NCBI GenBank assembly: GCA_916613615.1
Contig: OU744731.1
Coordinates: forward strand, 12,964,726 to 13,028,725
Length of the DNA: 64,000 nucleotides
Source of the DNA: Steromphala cineraria
Lineage: Eukaryota > Mollusca > Gastropoda > Trochida > Trochidae
Direction of reading: 5' to 3'
Shown here piece after piece: positions 13,228 to 23,939 of this stretch. The notes under the pieces are model-generated. The model searched no databases. It saw only the letters and a program-made list of their open reading frames with translations, and was not told the origin of the DNA. The position numbers were made by a program, and so were the translations under genes. Every line of letters begins with the position of its first letter. The stretch's first letter is position 1.

Positions 13228-13959
13228 TTTCTTTTTTTTTTTTTTTTTTTTTATTCCATTTCAATTCATAGTATACAGATCATCAAAGATAGATAAGGCA
13301 CTACAGTAAGTTCACAGACATTTGAATTCAATATAATAATAGCATATAGTAGATATATCATGACATCCACATATGAGTCCAGGTCCTTGACGTAGAGGGT
13401 GCGATGGTACATAGGAGTATTTTATGACGCTTCATTTATTGGTCAAAAGTGAGTCTGATAATTGTCTCCATTTCATATTAAAGGGAGTTAGTATATTATT
13501 TTTTCTAGCAATGAAATGTTCTATTGAGCAGGTTTCCGTCAAAAGCTTAATAAATAACTCAAAAGAGAGTGCATTTTGCTTAATGTGTGAAATATGAATA
13601 TACCTTTTGGCAAGGAGTATGATATGATTCAATAAATGATTACTTGAGCATATTCCAAATACAACAGTAAATTTTGATAGAATGAAATTACAATGCAAAT
13701 TGGTATTGAGAAATTGTTCTACTCTGATCCAAAAGTTGTTTACCACTTCACAGTCAAAGAAAACATGAGAAAGATCTTCTGGAGTATTTTTACAGAAAGT
13801 GCATATATCATCATCAACTAAATTCATCTTCAAAAGCTCTTTCTTTGTATACACTATTCGGTAAATAAACTTATACTGGAAATCCAAAAGCTTGCAATCT
13901 TTTGTACATTTCCTATAGATTAGAAATATATCTTTCCACGCAATATCATGTTGAAAAAC
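13228..13959 (-). mobile_element. 5'-truncated L1/Tx1-type LINE insertion with poly(A) and TSD
   Basis: On the minus strand an ORF2 C-terminal fragment is open from the truncation point (about 13959) to the stop at 13432. It reads IAWKDIFLIYRKCTKD, then LLDFQYKFIYRIVYTKKELL, DDDICTFCKNTPEDLSHVFF and DCEVVNNFWIRVEQFL. The CxFC, E-x-x-x-H and C-x-x-x-x-x-FW pattern is the C-terminal zinc-finger-like region of L1/Tx1-clade ORF2 proteins. The element's 3' end is a poly(A) tail, seen as a T-run at about 13226-13252. Both ends are bounded by the 16-bp direct repeat TCACTTAACGAGGGTT (13212-13227 and 13960-13975). This is a typical 5'-truncated target-primed insertion. Confidence 0.85.
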
Positions 13960-13975
13960 TCACTTAACGAGGGTT
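13960..13975. repeat. right target-site duplication of the L1-type insertion
   Basis: TCACTTAACGAGGGTT, identical to 13212-13227. It marks the 5'-truncation boundary of the insertion. Confidence 0.85.
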
Positions 13976-14845
13976 ATCAAGGAGCCGATACAGTGTGTTT
14001 GACTTGTTTACTGTCCCCAGAGGGTAAAGTATACACTTTTTGAAAAAAAAATTTTTAATAGGAACCGTTTGTAATCAATATTTATTATATCTAATTAGGT
14101 GATCAATGTTTGTTTCAAGAGTCTTTAATCCCCTGCGAAATGAATAAATTGATCATGAACTTTTCATTGAACGAGATAAAGTTATAACACAACAATTCTG
14201 GGATTAACTTACGTACAAACATAATCCAACAGAAAAAATCCTTATAATAACCAAGAATCAAGAAAAACTGTGAAGTTTTTTAGTTTATAGCAAGCGCAGC
14301 CAGAATATTCTCCAAAACTTGCTACTATGAAAAATAATGTTTTCTTCATTCTTTGAATATCCTTTTTATTCCTTATATCTTCAATTATACTTATCAGTAA
14401 TAATGCTAATATATACCATTTTTGGTAAATGTCGGGCTCAAAATACAGAGAAGCTAATGAAAATGATAAACCATTTTTCTAAATGAATTATGATTTGACA
14501 TACGACACTATCTAAATAAGTTTGTATATTTGTAAACACGCAAGTACTGAAGCGGCCTTATAATAAAATCTCCCGAGCTTATTGGTCAATCCCTTCATGT
14601 ATCATGTCATGAATAAAAATGTTGTTAAAACATTTCGAATGAGAATAAGTTTAAACAATTTAAGAAAATGTAATTTATGTATACCGGAGAGGGATTTATA
14701 TAAGCACTACTGCGTGTTTCCCAATCCAGCCGTATGTACTTTCTTTACGGAATAAAATATGTTTAAACCATTTCGAATTTGCTGATTCCTTCATCAGGTT
14801 TTCCTTTTCCTCTCAACAACTGCTTACGTGACACTGTGATACAGA
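13976..14845. other. intergenic, nothing recognised
   Basis: AT-rich sequence with no readable coding motifs, RNA gene or terminal repeats. Confidence 0.4.
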
Positions 14846-15008
14846 ATAAGAAGAAGAAGAAGAAGAAATAGTTTATTCCGTTGTCACAAATCTGTACATA
14901 CTGTACAATAAAATGCTAATAAATGCACACAAAAAGTATACATCAAAAAGATATATAGATGTGCTAAAATGTATACAGATGTATTGAAATAATGAAAATA
15001 CTTGTCTT
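14846..15008 (-). mobile_element. TTC-tailed element 3' end, split by the Nimb-type LINE
   Basis: Read on the minus strand, this ends with GACAACGGAATAAACTATTT followed by a TTC run (AAGAAGAAGAAG on the plus strand, about 14850-14868). This resembles the 3' end of the LINE remnant at 11964-11987. No coding remnant is clear. The I/Nimb-type insertion at 15022-19570 begins next to it, so this older element may be the nesting site. Assignment rests on tail similarity only. Confidence 0.4.
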
Positions 15009-15021
15009 CTAAACTTGAACA
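15009..15021. repeat. left target-site duplication of the Nimb-type LINE
   Basis: CTAAACTTGAACA, repeated at 19569-19581. The leading CT may belong to the ACTC tail at the other end, so the secure duplication is AAACTTGAACA (11 bp). Confidence 0.85.
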
Positions 15022-15675
15022 GACCATGATATTTCCACCTGTGAAGCTCCTCACATGTGTCCAAACTGCAAAGGGCCCCACATGGCGTCCTCCAAACAAT
15101 GCCCTACTTTCATCAGAGAAAGTAAAATAATTAAATTCAAATCTGAAAAAAATATCCCATTTGCGGAGGCCAGGAAACTGTTCTCTGCAAATGAGAAAGC
15201 TTCCTACGCTGCAGCTGCAGCTACTCCAAAATCAAAGGCATCAGTTGCCATCCAGACTGACACCACCTGGCTCAATCAACCAAAGCCAGTCAAATATAAA
15301 CCTCAACTAGCAAAACCTAACACTATTCAAACTCAAACATACAACAACATCACCATGACCACTTCTGATAAAAACTCAATATACAACCCTAATATCCCAA
15401 CAACTCCTTTGGCTCCTAAATCTCCTCCTTCTCCATCAAATGAAAACAAAAAGAAAAACAAAAACAGGAACTCAAATAAGCACAAAACCACTGACAGGGT
15501 CTCAAAGGCTGACAAGAACCCTGTCAGTGTTTCAAACAGGTTCCAGGACCTGGACCTGGACGAGAACATGGACGAATCCCCATGTCCTTCCAGGTCAACA
15601 AGTCGCTCTCCATCGCGGCACAGAGCATCTTCTGAGGATCCAGGTGGGCGCAAGCTCTCCAGGCTCCTAGAATAA
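15022..15675 (+). CDS. LINE ORF1 (Gag-like), C-terminal part
   Basis: The open frame starts at the insertion boundary, upstream of the first ATG at 15055. It opens with the H-x4-C end of one zinc knuckle (HDISTC) and continues with a complete CPNCKGPHMASSKQC knuckle, the usual last CCHC of I/Jockey-type Gag proteins. The rest is low-complexity: an Ala run, Thr/Pro-rich sequence, a Lys/Asn-rich stretch and an Arg/Ser-rich end (SRSTSRSPSRHR). It would bind element RNA. The N-terminal Gag region and first knuckles are missing because of 5' truncation. The stop at 15673 is 38 nt before the likely ORF2 start. Confidence 0.8.
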   Translation, partial: DHDISTCEAPHMCPNCKGPHMASSKQCPTFIRESKIIKFKSEKNIPFAEARKLFSANEKASYAAAAATPKSKASVAIQTDTTWLNQPKPVKYKPQLAKPNTIQTQTYNNITMTTSDKNSIYNPNIPTTPLAPKSPPSPSNENKKKNKNRNSNKHKTTDRVSKADKNPVSVSNRFQDLDLDENMDESPCPSRSTSRSPSRHRASSEDPGGRKLSRLLE

Positions 15676-15712
15676 TTTTAAAATGTATATATTTTCCACA
15701 TTTTTATTAATT

Positions 15713-18700
15713 ATGGCAATTCTCCAATGGAATTGTCGTGGTTTTAAAGCCAATTTTAATGAGCTTTCTTTACTTGCTCAATCATATAATCCTCAGGCAA
15801 TATGCTTGCAGGAAACCCATTTTAAACAATCGGATAATACCACTTTGCGTGGCTTTACTTTCTATAATGCCTTTTCAGCGGAATTAGAAAAGGCCAAGGG
15901 TGGTGCATCAGTCCTTGTTCGACAAGGAGTGATTCACAGTCAAATCCCTCTCAAAACAAAACTCCAAGCTGTAGCTGTACAACTCAGCTTATTTAAAACC
16001 ATAACACTATGTTCAATATATGTTCCACCATCAGATACCCTTAGATTGCAAGATCTTGATAATCTATTTCAACAACTCCCTAAGCCATGTGTCATTCTTG
16101 GGGACTTTAATAGTCATAACCCCTTGTGGGGAAGTAATTCCACCAATGACAAGGGTAAAAAAGTTGAAGATTTTCTTGACAATAATGGTCTCTCATTATT
16201 TAATGATGGGACAAATACTTACTTGCATCCTGCTTCAGGAACATATTCTGCAATTGATTTATCAATTACTGACCCATCTTTGCTTAACGATTTCACTTGG
16301 TCAGTCCACGAGGATATGTGTGGTAGTGATCACTTTCCAGTGGTACTGGAGCCTGCACTGCCTTCACCTGAAGAACACAATCCTCAGTGGAAATTTGCAA
16401 AAGCAGACTGGGATACATTTTCATCCCTCTGCAGGGAAAACATAAATTTCAAATCGATATTAAAATCTGAAGACCCTATTCAAACATTTTCAGATAAATT
16501 AATAGAAATTGCTGAGGAAACTATTCCTAAATCAACATCCAATCCTCGTATTGTTAAACCATGGTTTAATGATACTTGCAGGCAAGATATCAAAGCCCGC
16601 AAAAAGGCTGAACGCAAGTTCAATAAACATCCAACTCCAGGTAATCTTGATGGCTGCCGCAAAGCCCGGGCCAAGGCTCGACGCACAGTCAATCAAGAAA
16701 AACGCAAATCTTGGCGAGGCTATGTCTCAAAAATAAATTCCAGAACGCCTATGAGCAAAGTCTGGAATATGATTAGTAAAATCAAAGGCAAAGGTTCTAA
16801 ATCAACAATAAAACATCTCAAGGTCAATGGTGACCTCCTTACAGCTAAAACCGACATTGCCAATAAGTTGGCAGAAACCATTTCCAAAAATTCTTCATCA
16901 GCAAATTATGTTCCTCAATTCCAAAAATATCAAAAGGTTCAAGAAAAACAAAAACCTAATTTCAAATCTGATAATGGGGAGGACTATAATGAGCACTTCT
17001 CCTTGTCAGAACTTAAAACAGCACTTTCCAAGGCTCACGATACAGCTACTGGTCCTGACAATATCCATTATCAATTGTTTAAACATCTACCAGAATCTTG
17101 CCTTGAGGTTTTGCTTGAGGTATATAATCATATATGGGAAACGGGTGACTTTCCATCTTGTTGGCACAATGCCACCATCGTCCCCATTCCTAAACCAGGA
17201 AAGGATCACACAGATCCTTCCAACTATCGTCCTATAGCCTTAACTAGTTGCGTATGTAAAACTATGGAACGGATGATCAATGATCGTCTTGTCTGGTACT
17301 TGGAAACCAACAAATTACTTACTGACATTCAATGTGGTTTCCGTAAACAAAGAAGTACAACTGATCATCTTGTTCGTTTAGAATCTTTCGTAAGAGATGC
17401 ATTTATCAATAAGCAACATGCTGTGTCAATCTTTTTCGATTTGGAAAAAGCATACGACACCACATGGAAGCATGGCATCCTCAAAGACTTATTTGAATTC
17501 GGCCTGCGGGGTCGAATGCCTCATTTTATCTCAAATTTTTTACATGATCGCCAATTCAAGGTCCGTGTGGGTTCCACTCTTTCTGAATTCTTTGATCAAG
17601 AAATGGGTGTCCCGCAAGGAAGTATACTATCAGTTACATTATTCAGCATTAAAATCAATAGCTTGGCTAAAGTATTAAACGATCACACAGATGGTTCACT
17701 TTTTGTGGACGATTTTGGAGTTTCTTGCAGAGGCAAGAATATGCCATCAATTGAGCGGCAGCTGCAGCTCTGTCTAAATAAAATCCACAAATGGTCTTTG
17801 GAAAACGGCTTCAAGTTTTCCAAAGCTAAAACATCATGTGTGCATTTTTGCAATATGCGCAAAATGCACAAAGATCCAGAGCTTTTTCTGGATAAAACTC
17901 CAATCAAGGTCGTACCTGAGGCCAAGTTTCTTGGTCTTACTTTTGATAGTAAATTATCATTCATCCCTCATATCAAAAACCTTAAAGCTAAATGTCTTAA
18001 AGCTTTGGACCTTCTAAAGGTCGTATCTAACGCTAAATGGGGTGGAGATGAAGAAACTCTTCTTCATCTCTATCGATCTCTCATCCGCTCTAAACTCGAT
18101 TATGGATCCATAATCTATGGATCTGCCCGCCCCTCTTATATCAAAATGCTAGATACAATCCACCACCAGGGTCTCAGACTTTGTCTTGGGGCCTTTAGAA
18201 CTTCACCTGTCGAAAGCCTTTATGTTGAAGCTGATGAGCCATCTCTAGCAGATCGGCGCATCAAGCTAGCTCTCCAATATATAACAAAACTTAAATCAAA
18301 TCCTTCAAATCCTGCCTACAACTGCGTATTCAGCCCAGAATACCAGCAGTTGTATGCTTCAAAGCCAAAAGCAATTCCACCTCTTGGAATCCGCCTTCAA
18401 CAGCATGTCGAAGAATCGGATATTGATTTAACAACAATAGCAGAATATGGTCTGCTTGCCACTCCTCCATGGCAGTTGGTCAAGCCCCGTGTTAATCTTA
18501 GCTTAAGCACACACAAAAAATCTAACACCAATCAATTAATCTTCCTGCAGGCTTTCAATGAGCTTCGCGATTTCTATTCAGATTACAAAGCAATTTACAC
18601 TGATGGCTCTAAGGATGGCATTACAGTTGCAGCAGCAACTGTTACACCCTCAACAACTTACGCTTCAAGGCTCCATGACGGCAGCAGTATCTTTACTGCT

Positions 18701-19381
18701 GAAGCAAAGGCCATCCTGAAGGCCATTCAGCACATCAAAAATTCAACTCCAAATGATTACATTATTTTCTCTGATTCCTTGTCCTGCTTGCAGGCTATCA
18801 AAAACTGTAAAACTGATCACCCCGTGATCAGAGATATTCTAAAACTTCATAATACCTTTCTTCAATGCGACATTGTCTTTTGCTGGCTTCCTAGCCACAT
18901 GGGTATTAGAGGCAACAATAAAGCTGATACAGCCGCGAAGGCAGCTTTAAACTTCAAAACTATTTCACCAACTAAAGTTCCATATACAGATTCAAAACCA
19001 GCTATTAAATCCTACATTAAACAGCGTTGGAGGTCCCAATGGGACCAGCAACAACATAACAAACTTCATACCATTCAACCTCATTTAGGTTATAAATCTC
19101 TTTCTTCTTTTACCCGGCAGGAAGCTTGTGTCCTTCGACGATGTCGTATTGGACATACTCATTTAACTCATTCTTATCTTTTAAAGGGGGAAGATCCCCC
19201 TATGTGTATACCCTGTCAATGTCCCCTCACTGTTAAACACATATTGTGTGAGTGTTGGGACACAGCCCAAATCAGGGAAACATTTTACCCTAATATTTCC
19301 ATTTCACAACTTTTTTATCACTTCGTTGAACACCGTATTTTAGATTTTCTTAAGGAAATCGAGCTTTTTGAAAAGTTATAA
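15713..19381 (+). CDS. LINE ORF2: endonuclease, reverse transcriptase, RNase H
   Basis: Uninterrupted frame. The in-frame ATG at 15683 is earlier, but the ATG at 15713 gives MAILQWNCRG, the normal start of APE-type endonucleases. Residue numbers below count from 15683. Endonuclease: QWNCRG (15-20), LQETH (Glu44), GDFNSHNPLWG (about 140-150), SDHFPVV (about 215). Reverse transcriptase: YRPIALTS (about 515), GFRKQRSTTDHL, FFDLEKAYDTTW (first catalytic Asp about 586), GVPQGSILS, LFVDDFGV (Asp pair about 676). RNase H: YTDGSKD (about 973), FTAEAKAIL, FSDSLSC, SHMGIRGNNKADTAAK. A Cys/His cluster ends the protein (CIPCQCPLTVKHILCECW). All catalytic acidic residues expected are visible, so the protein is probably competent. 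It nicks target DNA and copies element RNA at the nick. Confidence 0.93.
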   Translation: MAILQWNCRGFKANFNELSLLAQSYNPQAICLQETHFKQSDNTTLRGFTFYNAFSAELEKAKGGASVLVRQGVIHSQIPLKTKLQAVAVQLSLFKTITLCSIYVPPSDTLRLQDLDNLFQQLPKPCVILGDFNSHNPLWGSNSTNDKGKKVEDFLDNNGLSLFNDGTNTYLHPASGTYSAIDLSITDPSLLNDFTWSVHEDMCGSDHFPVVLEPALPSPEEHNPQWKFAKADWDTFSSLCRENINFKSILKSEDPIQTFSDKLIEIAEETIPKSTSNPRIVKPWFNDTCRQDIKARKKAERKFNKHPTPGNLDGCRKARAKARRTVNQEKRKSWRGYVSKINSRTPMSKVWNMISKIKGKGSKSTIKHLKVNGDLLTAKTDIANKLAETISKNSSSANYVPQFQKYQKVQEKQKPNFKSDNGEDYNEHFSLSELKTALSKAHDTATGPDNIHYQLFKHLPESCLEVLLEVYNHIWETGDFPSCWHNATIVPIPKPGKDHTDPSNYRPIALTSCVCKTMERMINDRLVWYLETNKLLTDIQCGFRKQRSTTDHLVRLESFVRDAFINKQHAVSIFFDLEKAYDTTWKHGILKDLFEFGLRGRMPHFISNFLHDRQFKVRVGSTLSEFFDQEMGVPQGSILSVTLFSIKINSLAKVLNDHTDGSLFVDDFGVSCRGKNMPSIERQLQLCLNKIHKWSLENGFKFSKAKTSCVHFCNMRKMHKDPELFLDKTPIKVVPEAKFLGLTFDSKLSFIPHIKNLKAKCLKALDLLKVVSNAKWGGDEETLLHLYRSLIRSKLDYGSIIYGSARPSYIKMLDTIHHQGLRLCLGAFRTSPVESLYVEADEPSLADRRIKLALQYITKLKSNPSNPAYNCVFSPEYQQLYASKPKAIPPLGIRLQQHVEESDIDLTTIAEYGLLATPPWQLVKPRVNLSLSTHKKSNTNQLIFLQAFNELRDFYSDYKAIYTDGSKDGITVAAATVTPSTTYASRLHDGSSIFTAEAKAILKAIQHIKNSTPNDYIIFSDSLSCLQAIKNCKTDHPVIRDILKLHNTFLQCDIVFCWLPSHMGIRGNNKADTAAKAALNFKTISPTKVPYTDSKPAIKSYIKQRWRSQWDQQQHNKLHTIQPHLGYKSLSSFTRQEACVLRRCRIGHTHLTHSYLLKGEDPPMCIPCQCPLTVKHILCECWDTAQIRETFYPNISISQLFYHFVEHRILDFLKEIELFEKL

Positions 19382-19568
19382 ATTTTAATACTATATATCA
19401 GCTTTTAACAACTTTGTGATATTATGCTGATGTTTTTCAGCCTTCGCGCTGTTCCATTTTCTGCTTTTGCAATCATTTTCATATTTAGGCAATTTCATTA
19501 ACTTTCTCGCCGCTAATGGCTGCAATATTGCCCAAGCGGCGCTAAACAATAACTCACTCACTCACTCA

Positions 19569-19581
19569 CTAAACTTGAACA
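19569..19581. repeat. right target-site duplication of the Nimb-type LINE
   Basis: CTAAACTTGAACA, matching 15009-15021, immediately after the ACTC tail of the element. Confidence 0.85.
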
Positions 19582-20025
19582 TGTAATATATGTAGTAATT
19601 TATATATACTAAACAATAAATCTGATAGGGTATATTCTTTAAATTATGTTTTAGTGTTGGAATTTGGAAAAGAGTCGTGGGGTGTATTGATTTAAAAGAA
19701 TAAAACGATAAAAAAGAAAATGTTACATGATAAGATAAAGAACATCTTTTTAATAAATTGCAATTACTTTTTTTGGCTGTTTTGACATGGCGTGGTACCT
19801 GAAACAGATAGATACATATTGTGTATGGGAAATTTTATGTTTATTAATTAGTTGTATAGTTTCATTTGATTAGTTGAGGGAGTAGTTTTTTGTATATGAT
19901 TATAATATATTATGTGAATGTTATGAAGTACATGTAGTGACGGTACGGCTACCGCGAGAGTATCTCTGTCAGTTGAGCAGCACATGCTACTCCAAGGTGC
20001 GACATTCGACTTTAACGTCGACGCT

Positions 20026-20207
20026 GTATATACCCACACTGCTCAGTGTCAAACACAATCATGATAATTACCCCCGAAGTATCCTTTCCTACCTCAGTAT
20101 CCTTGGATAACGTTACAGGAAGGCTGCAAAGTTTCAAATCTTCAACTATATTTCCTTATATCTCAACTTCTTTGCATCCCTTTTGTATCTGAAACAGAAA
20201 GATTGTA
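20026..20207 (+). promoter_or_regulatory. possible CDC25 promoter and 5' UTR
   Basis: The interval 19930-20110 has higher GC than its surroundings. A TATA-like TGTATATACCC lies at about 20025, some 180 bp before the predicted first ATG at 20208. TTTCAAATC at about 20131 contains TTTGAA on the opposite strand, the core of cell-cycle CHR elements, but a hexamer is weak evidence. No transcript start is known. Confidence 0.25.
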
Positions 20208-23200
20208 ATGTCTGAAATTGTTAAGGTAAGTTGTATTTGTTGTGTCTGATTCGTCCATATTTTAATGGATTAAAATCCTTTCAGTATCAATTTCGATTGT
20301 TTCAATGTCAATTTCATTGGTTTCAATATCAGTAACAATAATAAAAAGGTTGACAGAAAATTAATTAACAACAACTATTTTACATAATGTACTTTCTATC
20401 CTGTGTTTGTAAATTTTGTATACTGTTATTTTGTCAAGGCGCGTGAAAGTTGAGACGGTTTTAAATTTTTTTTAAATGCAAAAACCTTATGATTTTTTCA
20501 AGAAATAATCCATCATAGTTACTGTACATGTTATATATATTTCACTTCATCAACTGTGATCATATCATGAATTGATAATTCGAGTTCCTTAAAAATTGTA
20601 ACCAGAAGCGAAGATTATACAAACAAGTTAACCGGTGTATTTGAAGTTTACATATGCTGCTTAATCTCGTTAATCCTTGGTCATGACCCTAAGCGATTTA
20701 AACACCTGCGTTTACAAGCCAACGAGGTAAACAGCCAAGCCGAATATGTGTTATTGTTGACATTACAAGTCAATTAGAAAAACAATTAGATTAGATTGAG
20801 GATATTCAATAGAATCAATCGTGTGATTATCTCCCGGTTAGTATGGTATAAGCTAGTATTTATAGGCTGGCCGCAACATGCATCATCATTTGAATTTTGC
20901 AGTCGTACAGTTAAAACTGAAAATGCCCAGGAAATTGATGGTACATATAATTTGAATTATCTCAAGTCTAAATCTACCAAGAGTATTAAATGAAAAAACG
21001 ATACTTTTTCTATAGTGTTATCTTATGATCACCATATACAACAAGGTTTCTTCAAATATTGTGGTATTTTTTTTATCTTTTTCAGTTCGAAATGGATATA
21101 TCAAGCGAGGACAGCTTTCCAGGCCTGGACAAGATTAAACCTCTTATAGACGAGGATTCCTGTGATAGTGGATTCGATTCCAATGAAAGTGAAAACGAGG
21201 TAAGATTGCTTTCTTGTCAGTACAACACAATCGTTGGAAACATATATCCAATGATGAAAGGAAATTTAAAGAAACAAGCTCTTATTTTAGGCAACCATCA
21301 CTTATTTACAATACGATAGTTATACGAACATAGACATGACATGGGTGGTAACTTGATTCTAATTCGGTAGAAACAAATAAAAACAAGAATGCATTCATCC
21401 ATCATCAAGTAGAACAAAGGACATCCATTATGTTATTCGTTTGGAATTAAGAATTCAAATGAGAGTAAATTTGATCAAATGAATAATAGAAACGGCACCA
21501 AAATAAATATTTCCAATGTGATTATTATAATCATATCAGTATAACCCTGATAGTCTCGCGCATAGCTCAGTTGACTACTATGAGGTTCAGCAACACCAGG
21601 AGGATGGAGCATTGCTTCATAAACTGAGAATTTGAAAATTATTTCCTTGACCAACATTGATAGACTTGTAGTGTTAACTTAAACAAGAAACTCTTTTTAC
21701 AAAATGTGCCTCTGTACGCCATGCACTGTTGAAGAGATATGTTTAAGGTGACCTTCAAACTGCTTGTGTTATATATATGTAAGGGCGAGACAAGGATAAC
21801 TTATATCAATATCTGTTATTTCAGACATCTCCGCTTTCAAGGCGATTTTTTGGAAAGAGATCTGGACCGGATGAAGACGAAGATTTGTGGACTGGAACAA
21901 CGAGTCAACCAGTCTTTGAAGCATCAAATGGAGAAGTATCTTCTTTTCCTGCGGAGGAACTCCTGAACAAAGAGGAGTCACAGCTGATTGGGGATGGCTC
22001 ACGGGTAAGTTGCTTTATTACCCCAAGAGTTATTTTTCATTCATTCTTTAATTATGACTTAAGACGAGATTGATCGAAGCATTAGGTACTGGATATAATT
22101 TATATGATGTAAGCTAACCTTCTTACGAAATGGTCACCCTTTCCCTTCTATTGTATTTCAACACTCACTGAAAGTCATTATAACGACTTGAAAAACATCT
22201 TATTATTTCGTAACACATGATGCTCTAATCGTCCTATATTTTTGTGACACGTTTTCGTTCAATCCCACAACATATGATTTTCCATGTTACAGGTTCATAG
22301 CCTGCCTACAGTTCAAGGAAGACACACAGATCTCGTCTCAGTTTCCCCATCTACTGTCAGTCAGCTGTTGGATGGACAATACAATGACATCATATCCGGG
22401 TACCAGATCATCGACTGTCGTTATCCATATGAATATGAGGGCGGTCACATCGAGGTAATTAATCTTCACACTAGTTAATAAACTGCTTTCCCACTGCATA
22501 AAATGCATCAATGTTTAACATAAATTTCTCAAATACTAAAATTTTATATAACGTGTTATATTTTTAAAATATTGATGACATGTTTAACTCTTCTCATTTA
22601 CTAAATCATAACAAATAAATAAAGTTGAATGATGTAAGGTTAGTTAATTCAACTAAATTTATTATTATAAATAATTTAATGCCAATAAAACACAAACTCC
22701 ATACACATAAAACTCATAATTGTGGTTGTTTCAGTTATTGCTGTCTTTTAAATATACATTTGAATTATTTTTCAGGACGCACTTAACCTCCACAGCAAGG
22801 AAATGATCAACGACTTCCTCTTAAGAAGACAGCATACGAAGTCGACTGGCCGAAACGTCTTAATCGTCCACTGCGAATTCTCAATTGAAAGAGGCCCAAC
22901 ACTGTGAGTTCACTTTCGTTTGTTCTAAAATTTCGGCTTCTTCAAGAATACAATAAGCGTTTTCAAATGAAAAGGCCATTAAATAATTAAAAGTCAAACT
23001 TTATACATTTGGGAAGGTTTGCCATATATGCACCATTGCTATTTTGTTTAATTGAACACATTTTCAAGGTACTGAGACAGTTATTCTACGTATAAACCAA
23101 AATAAATCCAAGGGACAAGTTCATGAAAGAATGACGATACGTAAATGGCACGAGCAGGTTAAATTGAAATTACAATGGTTATATTGCAGTTGATAAAATA

Positions 23201-23811
23201 TATTCTCATCGTTACAGCTTACGTCATCTAAGAAGCATGGACCGGAAGTTGAACAGTGACAGATACCCCTTCCTGCTTTTCCCGGAAGTGTACCTGCTGG
23301 ATGGAGGATACAGTGCTTTCTTTGAAGAAAACAAGGTATTTGAGTGATATTGACACTTGGATATCATTTGTAAGATCGTTTAAGAAGATGGTATTCATTT
23401 CTCCTACAGCGAAGTGGTTATGTGCTGTCTGAAATTGTTGTATGACATAAATAAAACAATTAAAAAAGTGGAAAAAATGAAAAAATGAAAAAAGGAGTTT
23501 CAGGAGATGCAGAATTCAAGGAATGTATGAATTCAAATTATATTTCTTCAAGTAAAACCCACATTTTCAAGACACAACCGCTATCCATTTCCTTACAATA
23601 CATCATATAGCTATTTAATTCATTTTATAAATGTTTTATTCAACAGGTACACTGTCAACCGCAGAGTTATCTTCCTATGGTTCACGATAACTTCAGCAAG
23701 CAGTTACGTCACTTCCGGGTCAAAGCCAAGTCATGGTCTGCAGGAGATAAACAGAGTCTTCGGAGCAGACGTCAGCAGAGAGACTTGTTCCCAAAGAAGC
23801 TATTGTTGTAA
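20208..23811 (+). CDS. CDC25: CDC25 dual-specificity phosphatase (M-phase inducer)
   Basis: Predicted exons: 20208-20225, 21086-21199, 21825-22004, 22293-22454, 22776-22903, 23218-23335, 23647-23811; all have GT/AG borders and join in frame (294 residues). The enzyme removes inhibitory phosphates from cyclin-dependent kinases. The catalytic half is clear: the rhodanese-like loop IIDCRYPYEYEGGHIE (about 143-158), the HCX5R active site HCEFSIER (Cys191, Arg197), FPEVYLLDGGYSAFF, and a C-terminal tail with KAKSWSAG. The N-terminal part is short, about 140 residues against about 300 in vertebrate CDC25s, but has a DSGFDS motif (residues 33-38) and SP sites (TSPLSRR). The six-codon first exon (MSEIVK, then a good GTAAGT donor) is an inference; otherwise translation could start at 21092 (MDISSED). 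The last six exons are secure. Confidence 0.93.
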
Positions 23812-23925
23812 ACAATGGTCCTAAACCTTGGGGTGTTTTGAACTTATCCAAGTGCTTGGCTGTGCTATATATATTGTATATGTTTTTGTTATTTTATGTT
23901 GATGTTATTGTTTTGTATCTCAATG

Positions 23926-23931
23926 AATAAA
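23926..23931 (+). terminator. CDC25 polyadenylation signal
   Basis: AATAAA, 115 bp after the CDC25 stop codon, in an AT-rich 3' UTR. It is the first canonical hexamer after the stop. Confidence 0.7.
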
Positions 23932-23939
23932 CTATTATC

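Larger units (their letters stand above)
15022..19570 (+). mobile_element. I/Nimb-type non-LTR retrotransposon, 5' truncated, ORF2 intact
   Basis: A 4.5-kb LINE copy containing the 3' part of ORF1, a complete ORF2 with endonuclease, reverse transcriptase and RNase H, and a short 3' UTR with GCGGCGCTAAAC ending in an ACTC tandem (19551-19570) instead of poly(A). It is bounded by an 11-13-bp target-site duplication. RNase H in ORF2 plus a simple-repeat tail points to the I superclade, and the tail style to Nimb-like elements of molluscs (family knowledge, not searched). Truncation lies within the second zinc knuckle of ORF1, so this copy lacks its promoter and most of ORF1. The intact ORF2 and well-matched duplication indicate a recent insertion. 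Confidence 0.9.

Noticed and set aside
14873..15099. Minus-strand frames opposite the start of LINE ORF1
   Set aside because: Shadow of the Gag-like ORF1 and AT-rich flank; no motifs.
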